DNA of 64,000 nucleotides from Ustulina deusta (lineage: Eukaryota > Ascomycota > Sordariomycetes > Xylariales > Xylariaceae), in the NCBI GenBank assembly GCA_023159155.1, contig JAJNNX010000042.1, forward strand, positions 248,001-312,000, given 5' to 3'. A program made the translations under genes and the position numbers. Numbering within the stretch: position 1 is the first letter of the stretch; each line of letters opens with the position of its first letter. The notes beneath the pieces were generated by a model, which was not told where the DNA came from, did no database searches, and saw only the letters and a program-made list of their open reading frames with translations. Positions 24,680 to 36,243 of this stretch are shown here, in pieces.

Positions 24680-25458
24680 GGTGTTGACATATAACTGAGA
24701 TGGGCACCAGAAAAGAAGCTAGGAATTAGTCGATTCAGACAGAAGGGAGATCAGGGTAGTTGAGTAAGTAGTAATTGGTTAATATCATAGGGACATGATC
24801 TCATCCACGGTGATCTACGAAACTCGCCGATAATGAGGGAGGGAGCTAATAATCATCGGCCAACTCACAGCAACGCCTCAGCAAGCTCACGCACACAGCA
24901 TGAAGATCCATAGCATTAAGATAAAAGGCGGTCAAGATAGAGCATCTATCTCCTCTCATCAGCCAATGGCGAAGCTGGCAGAAGCGATTAGCGTTATAGT
25001 CTGGTGCCGTACATATGCATGAGGGGAAGATGGTTGGTAGTCGCTAGGTCCGTTGGGGATACCACCATCGCATCTTGCGAACACCTGACCGACTAGATTG
25101 CATATATGCCACTGAGACTAGGAGCAGCAGATTGCGAGATGTAGGTAGTGTACACGCTGAATCACGTCACTCTCCTGGCATGTTGCCAGTAGGTTCGGGT
25201 ACATGCTCTAGACTTGTGTGGATGCATGAAGACGAGCCTACCTTATCATAACGGGTAGCCGCATACGGGCCTGCGGGAGTTGAAGGCTGTGGTGACAGGG
25301 AATCTGGCAATTCTCAAGACTGACCTGGTAATTCTGCAATATATAAGACGTAGCTGTTTTGTTATGAAACTCCTTTCTGGTTTCTCTTTCTCATCCCAAG
25401 CACCTATAAACCTCTAAGTATCCATTCGCAAATCATCGCCAAAAGACTACATCTCAAT
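24680..25458. other. Divergent promoter between ustYa-like and secreted-protein genes
   Basis: This 779-bp stretch has no gene. The rightward side contains a TATATAAG box (25340-25347) and a CT-rich leader. The leftward side has no obvious TATA box. A shared bidirectional promoter is possible but unproven. Confidence 0.45.
25340..25347 (+). promoter_or_regulatory. TATA box of the secreted-protein gene
   Basis: TATATAAG lies 112 bp before the ATG at 25459. It is followed by a pyrimidine-rich tract (CTTTCTGGTTTCTCTTTCTC) and a CAAG-type leader, a common fungal promoter layout. Confidence 0.5.
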
Positions 25459-25774
25459 ATGCTTTACAAAGCACTTCTCTTAGGCCTCCTGGGGCTCCTT
25501 ACCACATCTTATGCTATACCGCTAGGTACTACTTACCCGTCTCGGGCGACTACCCGCCTTTGTACGATACGTGAGGTTTCGCTCACACGAGAACATAGGA
25601 AACACCGGCCGAAGCCAGCTTGCAACGGCGGGCGAGGCCGTCTCCGGTCGCGCGGAGCAAGTTGAAACCCTAGCACGGACGCTTGCCGTTGGTGAAGGAG
25701 CCGAGAAATGGGAAAGAGGCGACCCGGCTATCGCAGCTCATGCCAGAGTCGTTGCAGCGGCCGATGAGAAATGA
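25459..25774 (+). CDS. Small secreted protein (80 aa)
   Basis: Two exons, 25459-25525 and 25599-25774, joined over a 73-nt intron (GTACTA..ATAG, phase 1), give 80 aa. Residues 1-19 form a strong signal peptide (MLYKALLLGLLGLLTTSYA), followed by IPLGN. The mature part is short, Ala/Glu-rich and helical (GEAVSGRAEQVETLARTLAV) and contains no cysteine and no Lys-Arg Kex2 site. The reading frame past the intron was preferred because the unspliced frame turns into a low-complexity Arg-rich tail. The product could be a secreted effector or a peptide precursor. No family is recognised. It is divergent from the ustYa-family gene, which suggests but does not show a functional link. The donor site is weak, so the intron needs RNA support. 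Confidence 0.5.
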
Positions 25775-27673
25775 GAAGTGGCCAAGTGCCAACGGCGCAT
25801 GAAAGCCCGCCCCAAAGCCGAGGGTGATTGGTTTCAGAGGCTACCGGCTTATTGCATGCTTTTATCGGCGATTCCGATGGTGTCCAACGATGAGTGGCAT
25901 ATGGCGCACAGGGTATGGTAGCGAAATAGGTATCGCGAAGCAGCCAGCCTAGTATACCTAGGGCATCGTGGCAGAAATGTAACCCTAAGAAGGGTGATGT
26001 GTTTATGCAAATATTCCTTCGCAGTACACTACATTCCAACACGCGACCCCTAGCTTCCATTTTACAGGACGACTGTTGGGCTAGTTCGTCTGCTGCTGAT
26101 GTAACTTGATTGCACAGCCCGAGTGATCGTCAGTGATTGGTGCCTGTAGGATTAAGGTAGACGGGCATATGTCCGTTGTGGGACCGGACTTTCTTGATGC
26201 TGCTCGGAGCGGCAGGGCTCGAGAGAATACATGATATTCACGACTGGGCATGTTAAAGACGAAGCCATTTTCTCCATGGGAGAGCGCCCGAACTGGGACC
26301 GCATCGTGGAAGTGAACATACCGTGGAATATGAACTTCGAAGGTGGTAGGTAGGTTACATTCAAGTAAGCCGGTGACCCGATTCAACAGCCCACCTACTT
26401 GATGCACGTTGGTTCTGGAAAATCCCTACATTCGCCAGGTCTAGCCCAATTCGGTGTGGCTGTAGTAGGAGAAGTCATTGGGTGGGCGCTAAGTACTACT
26501 AGTAGCACTGTATGGGGCAGATCAACAATACACTAAGTCCCGACTTTAAAGGTGACTTTTCTACACTATTGATTTGAAGGTTACTATAAATTATTTGAGG
26601 ATGAAGAAAAAACCTGTTCAGTAATGCTTTTATCAAAAATCTTTTCTTTTGTATATTTACATGGTTATAGGAGCCTATATATTTCTACAGTTGAGGGAAG
26701 TTGGACAGTACCTACCTGGTACTTACATGTGGGGGACTTTGCTAATGGAGTGTAGTGGGCTACGACTCTGTATACCACTAGTAATGTACAAGCTGCATAC
26801 AGCTTGCTTTATCAATCCGATTATTTTCATCGAATCGGATAGGGACAGGTGATATGTAGATACTACCACCCTATCGAGCTTGCTATGTAGGTACTTCAAC
26901 ATGTACTTCGGATACCGAGGTGCATTCATTCCATGTACCCGTACCACCTACTCTTTGCACATATATATCTGCTCATATCATGTAGTAGCATCAAAGCAGC
27001 CAACAACCGGAAAGTCACCCATCAGATGATCGGGCCAGTTCTTACAGAGTACCGGTACTACATGTTGGTATACTCAATGCCCTGCAGCTCAAGGGGCAAC
27101 GCGAGAACCCCCCCGGCCTTCTTGGCAGGCACAGTACCGTCGGTACAGTGAGCATGGGCTTGGAGCTGCAAGCCCCCCGCTCCACCTTGTCGCCCTCTCT
27201 CATGCGGGTTGGGGCTGACTGCAGATGCGCAGATATCTGAGATACACGTAAATCATGTTGGCTGTAGGTAGTCGACATGTAGTGTAGCCTTCCTTCCGTC
27301 GGGTGCGGAGAAGTGTCGGTTCTATTGATTCCTTAGCGAGCCGACGTCGCATTCACGGAGGAGCATCCAGAGTGGGCGGCATGTAGGATGTGTAATACGC
27401 TAATCCTAGATGCAGGCTTCGTCTTTTCGTCCCCTATGCAATTTCACTTGTTGGCGATAGGATCTGGTGCTGTCAGAGCGGCTCTGTCAACTTCAACAGA
27501 AGCTCTGGGTATCGTGACAAGCCCCCCTAGAGGGTTGTCGCTCTGCACAAGTGTACCTGGAACTCGCAAACTCGACTTCCCAATCATCTTCCCTTAACTG
27601 CTTCCCAGTCATCTGCTTTGTGACACTTCGCAAACTTGGCCCAACTGTCCGGCAGCTTGTTTCTATCCCGATC
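25775..27673. other. Long intergenic region, no supported gene
   Basis: Several open frames of 60-110 codons overlap on both strands and none has a recognisable domain. The stretch is rich in short TACCTAC/GTAGGTA motifs (for example near 26343, 26708, 26886 and 27264). Immediately before the permease gene the sequence is pyrimidine-rich. Confidence 0.45.
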
Positions 27674-29495
27674 ATGGCTGATGCCATTGAGCTCAGTGCC
27701 TCCCGCGCAAGTCCGGACACGGTCGAGTCAACCCGGCCCGTAGACAATGACCGGACTTTGCGCGATGACGACCTCCTCATGCGTCTGGGTAAGCGCCCGC
27801 TTCTCGATCGCAGTTTTGGCTTCATGTCAAGTCTCGGCCTATCCTCCTCGGTCTTGGTGTCCTGGGAGGGTATTCTGTTCACGTCGACCTCGACCTTTGT
27901 CCATGTCGGTTCGGGAGGTGTTATATGGGCCTTTCTCATCGGCTGGGTTGGCATTACCTCCGTATACACCGTCATAGCCGAGCTATCTTCCATGGCGCCC
28001 ACTGCTGGAGGGCAGTGTAAGACACTTTCGTTTCTCCCAAGTTCCCAAGTTCTATGCGCGAGACGAGAGAATGTGGCAAGATACTAAACCCTCTTCCGTC
28101 CTCAGATCACTGGGTGGCCTTAATGGCGCCCAAATCATGCGCCAACTTCCTCTCGTATCTAACAGCTTGGCTCACGACGCTAGCTTGGCAAGCCATCAGC
28201 CTAACAACCAGTTTTTCCATCGCGACCCTAATTCAGGGCATCGTTGTCCTGGCCCGACCGAGCTATACCCCGTTACCTTGGCATACCGTCTTAATTATGC
28301 TGGCCGTTGCGCTACTATCGGTCCTCGTTAACTCGACTACGGGGCGTATACTTGCAACATTTGAACGCCTATTTCTCCTTCTACACTTGGCAGGGTTCTT
28401 GGGCATCCTGGTGCCGCTGGTTTATTTTGCACCCCATAATTCCGCCTCTGAAGTTTTCACCACTTTTTACAACAATGGCCTTTGGCCTACTCAAGGGCTG
28501 GCTTTCCTTGTCGGCCTTCCGACAGTCGCCAGCACCCTCACCGGCGCGGACTGCGCTGTCCACATGTCTGAAGAAGTCCGGTCGGCGAACGTCGTAGTGC
28601 CGCAGTCATTGCTTTATACAATATTCATCAACGGATCTCTTGGTCTTTCCATGGCTATCGCCGTACTATTCTGTACTGCCGATGCAGAGGCCGCCATACA
28701 ATCCGCAGATACTCTATATTACCCGTTTCTCTACATCTTCTATACTGCCGTGGGGTCTACAACAGGGGCTTGTTTAAGTAAGTCGCCGGCATTTCTCGAT
28801 GTACCGTTGTTAGGGTAGCAATTACTTACTGTGACACCTCAAGTGGCTGGTGTTATCCTTGTCGTGGTCATTGCTAGCAGCATCAGCGCTTACGCATCAG
28901 CCTCACGTATGATATGGTCGTTTGCTCGGGACAATGGTCTGCCATTCAACAAAACTTTAGTCAGAGTAAGTCCTGGTGGCAGCGACTCGCGCTAAGAAAC
29001 CCTCACTTTTGCTAACCTATTCGTTTCTAGCTTAATAGAAACGCTCTTCCAGTTTACGCGATTATCGCCACAATGGTCATCACGACCTTGCTCTCACTCA
29101 TCGTGCTTGGGTCTACTGTCGTCCTGTCGGCACTGCTGTCATTGCTAGTTGCGGCTCTCTACTCCTCATATTTCATCACGTGTGTACTCCTTCTCTGGCA
29201 CCGCCTTCGGGGGGGGATTGAGCCGTATCTTGAGGACTCGGAACAGATTAGCGCAGATCATCTAATTTGGGGCCCCTGGAAAGTCCCCGAGCCATTTGGA
29301 ACGATCAACAATGCCTTCGCCTGCTTATACACAGCTTTCTTATTGTTTTGGTCCTTTTGGCCGGAAGGAAACCACCCCACACCAGCAGAGGTCAATTGGA
29401 GCGTTCTCGTGTATGGTAGCGTGGTCCTCTTCAGCATTCTTTGGTACGTCCTACGAGCTAGAAGATATTTCAAAGGCCCTATCAAAGAGATTTAA
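27674..29495 (+). CDS. APC-family amino-acid / GABA-type permease
   Basis: Four exons (27674-28016, 28106-28777, 28844-28965, 29031-29495) close in phase and give 533 aa, normal for the fungal amino acid/choline transporter subfamily. It is a 12-TM uptake system of the plasma membrane for amino acids, GABA, choline or related amines. Visible hallmarks are the N-terminal acidic cytoplasmic segment, GFMSSLGLSSSVLVSWEG, ELSSMAPTAGGQYHWVALMAPKS (the GGQYHWV junction is produced by splicing), GADCAVHMSEEV, the SYASASRMIWSFARDNGLP-like segment, and WGPWKVPEPFGTINNAFACLY near the C-terminus. Exact substrate cannot be predicted. It has its own promoter and is not arranged as a divergent pair with a neighbour. 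Confidence 0.88.
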
Positions 29496-30540
29496 TTTTG
29501 ACGCTGCCCATGTTTGGGGAGAATTGTCCAAGATTCTTGCCACATATATTACTCTATATGGAGTGATAAAAACAACTGTGTCGTTGCTGGCTAGGTAGCC
29601 CCAAAAGAGACTGGACGGCCACGGTCCCCCTAAATGCGACTTGATTATTATTGACTAAAAAAGGAGTGTTGGCGGGATTGTCGTGTCGCATGGGCAGACT
29701 CTCGCTACCAAGCTACCTACCTTGGTTTACAATGCATGCATAAGCGTGACGGCGAGTGCTTCGTTTCGGGGTGAGAACAAGAATGCACTACAGCCTTAGA
29801 AAATAGGGGCTGAGGCCAACGGCACAATGCGCTAAATATGAAAGAGAACTATAGGTAAGTACCTTGCAACAATAAAAGTACCTACATGTACAGGAGTGGC
29901 AGGTACTCAATAAATAATTCGGTGGCTGACCGCGCCAAGCCAACCTGCTCCGGCAGTATATCCGATGCAGCTCAGAGCTTGAAATGGACGTCGGGGACCG
30001 ATAGCTCCGGGATCGACCAATAAATCGACGCAGATGGGCGACTAGTGATAAGACTTTTGGGACTTAGCACCCCCCATCTCGGGTTCTATGGCCACGGGCA
30101 AAGCAAGTTCACTCCACTACGGCCGTAGCAATCGAAAATAAGCGTTCTATCTAATGGACACAATTAAAAAATGTAGATGCTGCGCCGTCAGAACCGCCGG
30201 CCGTCCCGCCCCCAAGCTGCTACTTACTTACACATGCCGCAACAAGTTGGGCTGAAGGATTCGGGACTTGGCCTCTGCTACCCTACACCGGGGACCAACA
30301 ACACGTAGGCCCTGCGGTGGACAAGGTGATCCCCCCTTGTCCTTCAGATTTCTGCTCTTCGGTTCTCACATCCTGACCGTGCATGGATCATAAATGCCAA
30401 CCACAGCACACTAACAGCCGCCCCGGAGAAACGCGTAATTGCTGTCAGCACCCCCAACGCTGCAATTCCCTCAACTCATCGTTTGCTATCGAAGCCGTCT
30501 TCTGATGGCGTTCGTTATTCAGCGGCCGCCTGGTGGCGTC
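29496..30540. other. Intergenic, no supported gene
   Basis: Contains several TACCTACC and GTACCTACATGTAC-like motifs (29709-29900) and no domain-bearing frame. Confidence 0.45.
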
Positions 30541-31762
30541 ATGGCCACCGACACAAACAAGAATCCAATCCTCCAGGCAACCACTTGGCTGCTCCTCGCA
30601 TTATCCTCGCTTGTTGTTGTTTTTTGGCTGTTGACCAAGTTCTACATCAAGACTCGGACGCTCTTCGTGTTGGGGGATGGCCTGATGCTCGGATCATATG
30701 TATGTATCTTTGTAGAAGTTTGCAGATTGTCGTTGACTGATATTGTGAAGATCTTTGCGCTCGGAGAGTCAATAGCCCTCATAGTCCCTAGTAGTACCGC
30801 ATTTGGGAGGGACAGAGCCGAGCTATCAGAAGAACAACTAAGCGACGCCGCCAAGGTCAGTACTGGCTAGGGTACCTACCTACACGGCCGTGAGCTCGGT
30901 TTAACATCCTGCTTCTAGATTGGATATGCCAGAGATATCTTATTCCTGCTCTGTATTGGGTTCTCCAAGCTGTCGACCTGCGACGGCCTTCGCGCATTAT
31001 CCCCAGATAAGCTGCATCATCTTTGGGCACGTGTGCTGGTAATATCAGCTGGCATCTGGACCATTACTTCCGTCTTCGCCACAGCTTTCCAATGCGGCAC
31101 GAGTGGCCCTTGGGACAAGGACAATGCTATGTGCATTAACCAGGTGAGCAGGACCCCTCTTCGAATAATAGAAACCTACAGACTAATATGCATCAGGACG
31201 CATTCCTTAACTATGTCAACATCACCAGTATTTTGATTGACGCAGCACTCATCGCGTTACCAATAGCGATTATCTATCCACTTCAAATGCCTCTAAGGCT
31301 ACGACTAACTGTGATAAGTTTTTTTTCGTTCCGAATAATGTTAGTGATAACAGATCTAGCCTTGCTTAATGATTTACTGACCTTTTTTATAGCGTTATTG
31401 GGGCTACCATCCCTCAACTAATCTATCTGAAAACCCTTTGGGCAGATAACTACACTCTACTCGCTTTCCCTTATTACATCTCCATGCAGCTTGTCCTTTT
31501 CACCAGCCTACTGGCTGCATACATCATTTACTTTTGGCCCTTTATGCGATCCCTGCAAAGCGGTCTCATGTCAGCGAATGCCTCGATGTTGACTTCCCAG
31601 TATCCACTGACGAGGACCGCCAAAGGCACCACAAATAGCACGACAACCAAGTCAGCGACGTCCTCGCATCCCCACAGGCGAGGTTATATTGAAATAACGC
31701 CAGCGTACAGACTCGCCCACCTCGCGTCAGCGAAGTCTCAGCCAAGTATCCCTCCAGCATAG
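30541..31762 (+). CDS. Fungal rhodopsin-like integral membrane protein
   Basis: Five exons (30541-30699, 30751-30855, 30919-31143, 31197-31339, 31393-31762) close in phase and give 333 aa. The pattern is the seven-TM fungal rhodopsin domain (PF20684 type) common in filamentous fungi. Features are a helix at residues about 10-32, the cytoplasmic-side SAAKIGYARDILFLLCIGFSKLS-like segment, FQCG.....W, the NYVNITSILIDAALIALPI helix and IVIGATIPQLIYLKTLWADNYT before the last helices. A hydrophilic Ser/Thr-rich tail follows. In-frame Met codons at 30505 and 30439 would add residues. The start at 30541 was chosen because the first TM helix then lies near the N-terminus, as in relatives. The first 51-nt intron is in-frame and open, so it could be retained. 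Function of the family is largely unknown. Confidence 0.75.
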
Positions 31763-34700
31763 GAAAACATGATACTGAGGTGTTCGGAAATACTAGATTT
31801 AATTTTAGAGCGAATGGTATAATTCCTCACGGATGGCGTTGTAAGGAAAACAGGAATCCAACAAACTCATGAAAGCGCCATGGTAATGATTTGTACATCC
31901 CCCCCCTTGTTTATAGAAAGCCTGTGCTACTAGGAGAATAGCATCATGATAGCTGGACCGTTGCTTGGAATATGAAACTTACGGCTAGCATTATTAGTCC
32001 TGAATAAGAGGTTAGCATGCTATACAGGTGTTCTAGACACTGCAGGTAATGATAATAATACCTATATCACATGGAGTCATTATACTGTTACTTCAGCTAT
32101 CCTTCTCTGAAACACAATACATGTCACTCGTGGTGGTTCGAGCAGCCTGCTGAAGAGGTACTCATTCATGGCTATTGGTTGCCGAGTCATCTTGTACAGG
32201 ATAAAGATTGTGCTGGAAGCCTGAAAATCAGATTAGTTCATGAATTGGTAAAGATAATTTATCCAATGCCGCTAGACACCATGCGTCTTCCCACATTGAA
32301 CCTCTGAAGCCATCAGATAATATTCCGTTCAAGTCTTACATCGAGCAAACGATTGTCACAGTGGGTTCCAAGTACTGATTCTAGATTATGTGAGTAACCA
32401 CTCTTACCAATGGCGGCCACAGAGCTTGCGGCCGAATTGTCCGTGCCCCCGAGCGGAAGAGGTACCTGTGGCAAGGGATATGAGAGGCTGCCGGGTGGGG
32501 GCTCCAGCCGGGCGTCGTTGACAAGGTACGGCTATACTAGCGGCTCTAGCTCCGCTCAAGTGCACTACCGAATCGGGGCTGATCTCATCGTGGTTCCTGA
32601 AGAACCGAAGCCACCCGTAGCTCTTATCCCTGTCAACCAACAGCCACGGTTTCACGAGATGTAATACACTTGCCCCCCCTCTTCTAGACAACTTGCGCCC
32701 AAGGCACCCATCCAACGAGCCAATTTGGCTCTTTGCCTGCTTATAGAAGAGGCATGCCCCTCTACTTCCCTGATCACCGCAGGCACCAACAGAGGACGGG
32801 AGCGCTCCCAGTTCCTTTGTCTTACGGGGTAATATCCAGCCATCGTTGGTAAGGCTGACCTGCAGCAAAGTCTTGGCTCTCGCCAGCGAACAACACACGT
32901 GCTCAACAAGGAGGCGGCAGGGTCTGACATGGCTGTTATGTTGTTGCTGCTATACAGCCAGAAGGACATGTTCCTAAAGAATGTAGCCAATTCGGATGCC
33001 TGGTACCATTTACCCGGGAACTCTGTGATTGAGTCTCTTGTATTTCCTCTAACTAGTGTGAATGAGGAGCCCGAAACACACGTCGTGTTATGGCACGTAT
33101 ATAATAGTTATATTCAGTAATGAATAATCGATGACTAGCAACTGAAAGTCGCAACCAGGCCTGTAGGGGTTATTTGCTAGAATGGTAAGTACCTAGCGTT
33201 AGTGCTGGCGATGTTGTCAATGGGGTTGGATGAGTTGTTGGTTCGCTGCTAAGTTTTGAGCCGGCTGTTTACAGCCGACCCTCAGGAGTTGAGATGCAGC
33301 TATATAATGGCTCTCCTCATTGGAATGAATTCTTTTTGGGCTCACCATATGACAAATATAGACGAGCTATATTCATATGTCGTTGCTTTTCTTAAATGAT
33401 ACCACGCCGAACATATTGAAGTATACACATAGTTACTGTATTTATTTATTTTCGGTCGTCTTTTGTACTGTGGCTGCTTATGCATAGAACAGCAAAATGC
33501 CCTGGGATACAGCTTTTCGACAGAGTAGATTGTTTCCTTATAGATAGAGCTTTAACAACTTGACACTAAGTATAGCACCTTGGAATATATCACGTGACTC
33601 GATATTACTTGACCCTTTTTGCACACCACTCGCTTCCAACTCATGGCTCTTGCTTTTCTTTATCCTTCTCACCCTGGGCCACTAACGATGGGGAGCTTCT
33701 AGTTCAACGTGTCGAAGAATGCTGTACACAGCTTCCCAGTTTAGAAGATAAAGATCTCTGGGTGAGCTATATTCTATTGCCAAACTGGAGAGTTTTAGGC
33801 TCTGGGGCCACTATTCATTACCCTATCATCCGAATCCAAACTTCGGATGTCTGTGGTTTAATTTTGGCTTCTGGGACAATAAATTGGTCACAGCAGAGAG
33901 TTCTAAATATTGAAGAGGTTGTAGGAAAAGTGCTCAGCTGAGAAGTATGCTATCTAAGCTAGCCGTAAAAAGGAAACATATTCCTTGTACACGCCTTCTC
34001 AGCGCACCGTTTACATATGTTCCAATTCCTGTTTGCCAGAAAACCGCTTCTGTTTAGTATTTCTCTTTCGTAAGAATATAATTCTATCGAAGTGCTCTAG
34101 GTTCTCGTTCGACTATTACTTCCTAATAGAGATAGTTGTCAGACAAGACTATTTCACTAAAAGGCTTTTAATCATTGTTTTTCTGCCTGTTGCAGCCCAT
34201 TCCCGCCTCCTGGGCATCCGTCCCACACGAAACACCCACAAACCCCCCTTCGTCAAGGGCATAAATGTTATTCCCGGCCAAGTATAATCGGCGACCATGC
34301 AGGGCAAGGGAGATCCGAGATTGATTATTGGAGTTTGTGAACAGGTCACACAGACCGCATATGAGCTGCAGTTAGCTCGAGTCGATTTATCGAAGTAATA
34401 GTTAAGCAGCTTCCTCCTGAAGCTCCACAGTAGACTGCCCAGCTACCGCCGATCACATGACCGCAAGTGGCAGTGCGCCTTGGATGTTGTTGGTCCCTTC
34501 TCTCAACTCCCTTCCAACATCGACCCCTGTAGGTACCAATAGATTGGCTAGAACCTGCTGAGCACCAAACCTGTTGTCACCATGCCATTTCGCCCAATCG
34601 CGCACCCATTGCTGTGCCGCGGAAAATCTTGGTAATAGCAGCATGTCTTCTTCTATTGCCTCAAGCTCGAGCCATTGCATCGGATAAGGCTGAGACGCGG

Positions 34701-35345
34701 CGCACATTCTCACAGAGCCTCTGAGGCAGGGCAGCATGTTGTTAGTTTAGCTTCGGGTTCGGGTCAAGCCCAGGTTTTGTTCTAAGATCCGAGACTGGCC
34801 TTAGCTGACTCCTCTGCAGCAACTCTGACTCCCCGAGAACTCCATACTACCCGTCGCGCGTTAGGTAGGGAGATATCGGGTGTGCTACAGCTCGGTACCA
34901 CCTTCTCGCCTCATAGCTAACCCAAGACGTATCACAGCTACCTGTAGACAAGAACACGGGGGAGCGCATCTTTCAGGGTGTCCGCACTACAGCCGCTTGC
35001 CCGTTTACTCGGCGCATGATGTCTAGCTAAGGCTGTGATGGGATCAGTGAGGCCCCCGGGTAGCACGGGCCTTCACTCAAACAAACAACTAACAGAGCCA
35101 ACAGACTCAGAACCAATACTTTACTTATTAGCCAATATGGTAATGATCACGAGAGGGTTGAGGCGGCGATACTCCCAACCTTCACGCCATATTGCTGTCT
35201 CTTGAATTATATAAAATGGAGAGATAGATCTAGTTATTGACGATCTTGTAGAACACTTTTCATGCTTCCACGATCTCACGCAGCAAACCCAAGCCTTTAG
35301 CATAGAAATTCTACTTCTTCATCTTGTTCCCGAGACAAAACGAAA
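31763..35345. other. 3.6-kb region without a supported gene
   Basis: The largest frames are opposite-strand overlaps at 32404-32898 (minus, 164 codons) and 32410-32664 (plus), plus 33594-33941 (plus, 115 codons) and 34737-34453 (minus, 94 codons, with FSAAQQWVRDWAKWHGDN). None shows a known domain, a signal peptide or plausible splice partners. The last one could be a scrap of a gene. Composition is normal, not RIP-like. Confidence 0.45.
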
Positions 35346-35933
35346 ATGCGTTCTAGCAAAAATACCAAATATTCAAGCAGGAGTACTGGCAGCTCAAAAA
35401 GATCGTCAACCAAGAGAACCTCGACGGGTTATGCCTTATCTTCGGCGAAACACCTCTCCGCGGGGAGATCCACGTCTAAGGGGGACGCGACCTCTACAGG
35501 GGAAGCCTGCGAGCGGCAGCGTCTCGAAGTCATCGTCTTCAGTGGCTCCCCGGTCGACGCACCTCAATACCGGCACACAGGACTACTAATTCAGGATTTG
35601 GCCCAGGACAACACCACTCTGAAGAGGAGGTTCTTACACGTGACAGGGTCCGCGGGGGTCTTTGCGCGTGAAGAGGACTCACGCAACCCTAGAAAAAGTG
35701 AGCTGTTTGTGGGCGCGGTGCATCTGGCTACGATTCGAGCCAGTGGGTCGTCCTTGCGCAATGCGATCTGGTCCACGCCCGTCAATAACGCCGATCTCAG
35801 TTGGAACTGCCAGAACTATGTTGGTGACGCGTTGGAATCGTGCGCCAGAGAGGGACTAATCTCGGAGGAACAGATAGATTATGCGATCGATGGTATGGTG
35901 GACCTCGTCCAACAGGCACAAGAAGAAGCCTAA
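35346..35933 (+). CDS. Conserved fungal protein with H...WNCQNYV motif
   Basis: An intronless 195-aa frame. Residues 1-58 are Ser/Thr/Lys/Arg-rich and probably disordered. From residue about 60 there is a compact domain: RLEVIVFSGSP, YRHTGLLIQD, RFLHVTGSAGVF, ELFVGAVHLATI, LSWNCQNYVGDALESCAREGLISEEQID. I recognise this as a recurrent fungal uncharacterised family in which a His in the yrHTGLLi segment and a Cys in WNCQNWVgdAL are conserved. That arrangement resembles LRAT/NlpC-P60 or PPPDE papain-like folds. Enzymatic activity is inference only. The ATG at 35346 follows an A-rich context (ACAAAACGAAAATG). No neighbour suggests a pathway. Confidence 0.65.
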   Translation: MRSSKNTKYSSRSTGSSKRSSTKRTSTGYALSSAKHLSAGRSTSKGDATSTGEACERQRLEVIVFSGSPVDAPQYRHTGLLIQDLAQDNTTLKRRFLHVTGSAGVFAREEDSRNPRKSELFVGAVHLATIRASGSSLRNAIWSTPVNNADLSWNCQNYVGDALESCAREGLISEEQIDYAIDGMVDLVQQAQEEA

Positions 35934-36243
35934 GGGTTGTCAAGGGGCGGCAAGTGAGTGTCCGTCCTTGAAAGCAGGATAAAGACTTGCAACACTGTTT
36001 CCTACTAGCTGTGTAATCGCGCTGGTGCGGATATTGGGTCTGCCGCGGTCGCTATGTGTGTGGAATTGGGGATGTCATGATGGGCGGTATCTACAGGATA
36101 GATTGACATGATGGCGATTAGAGGTTGCGCATGGAGTATAACGGGGAGAAATCAACTGTCGTCTCACGGTTGGGAATCAGCTGCGTCATGTTGATATATT
36201 CACTTTGTAAATATCAAAGAATCTCTCAACAGCTCGACCGCAC
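35934..36243. other. Short convergent intergenic region
   Basis: A 310-bp spacer between two converging genes. Nothing recognisable is present. Confidence 0.5.

Noticed and set aside
25459..25774. Classic KR-repeat RiPP precursor next to the ustYa-like gene
   Set aside because: The product has no repeated core and no Lys-Arg sites, so a dikaritin-type precursor is not supported.
27493..28002. 169-codon minus-strand frame
   Set aside because: Antisense to the first exon of the amino-acid permease, whose splice phases and motifs are unambiguous.
32404..32898. 164-codon minus-strand frame overlapped by an 84-codon plus-strand frame
   Set aside because: Neither has a recognisable domain, signal or splice partner, and both share GC-rich sequence that favours chance open frames.
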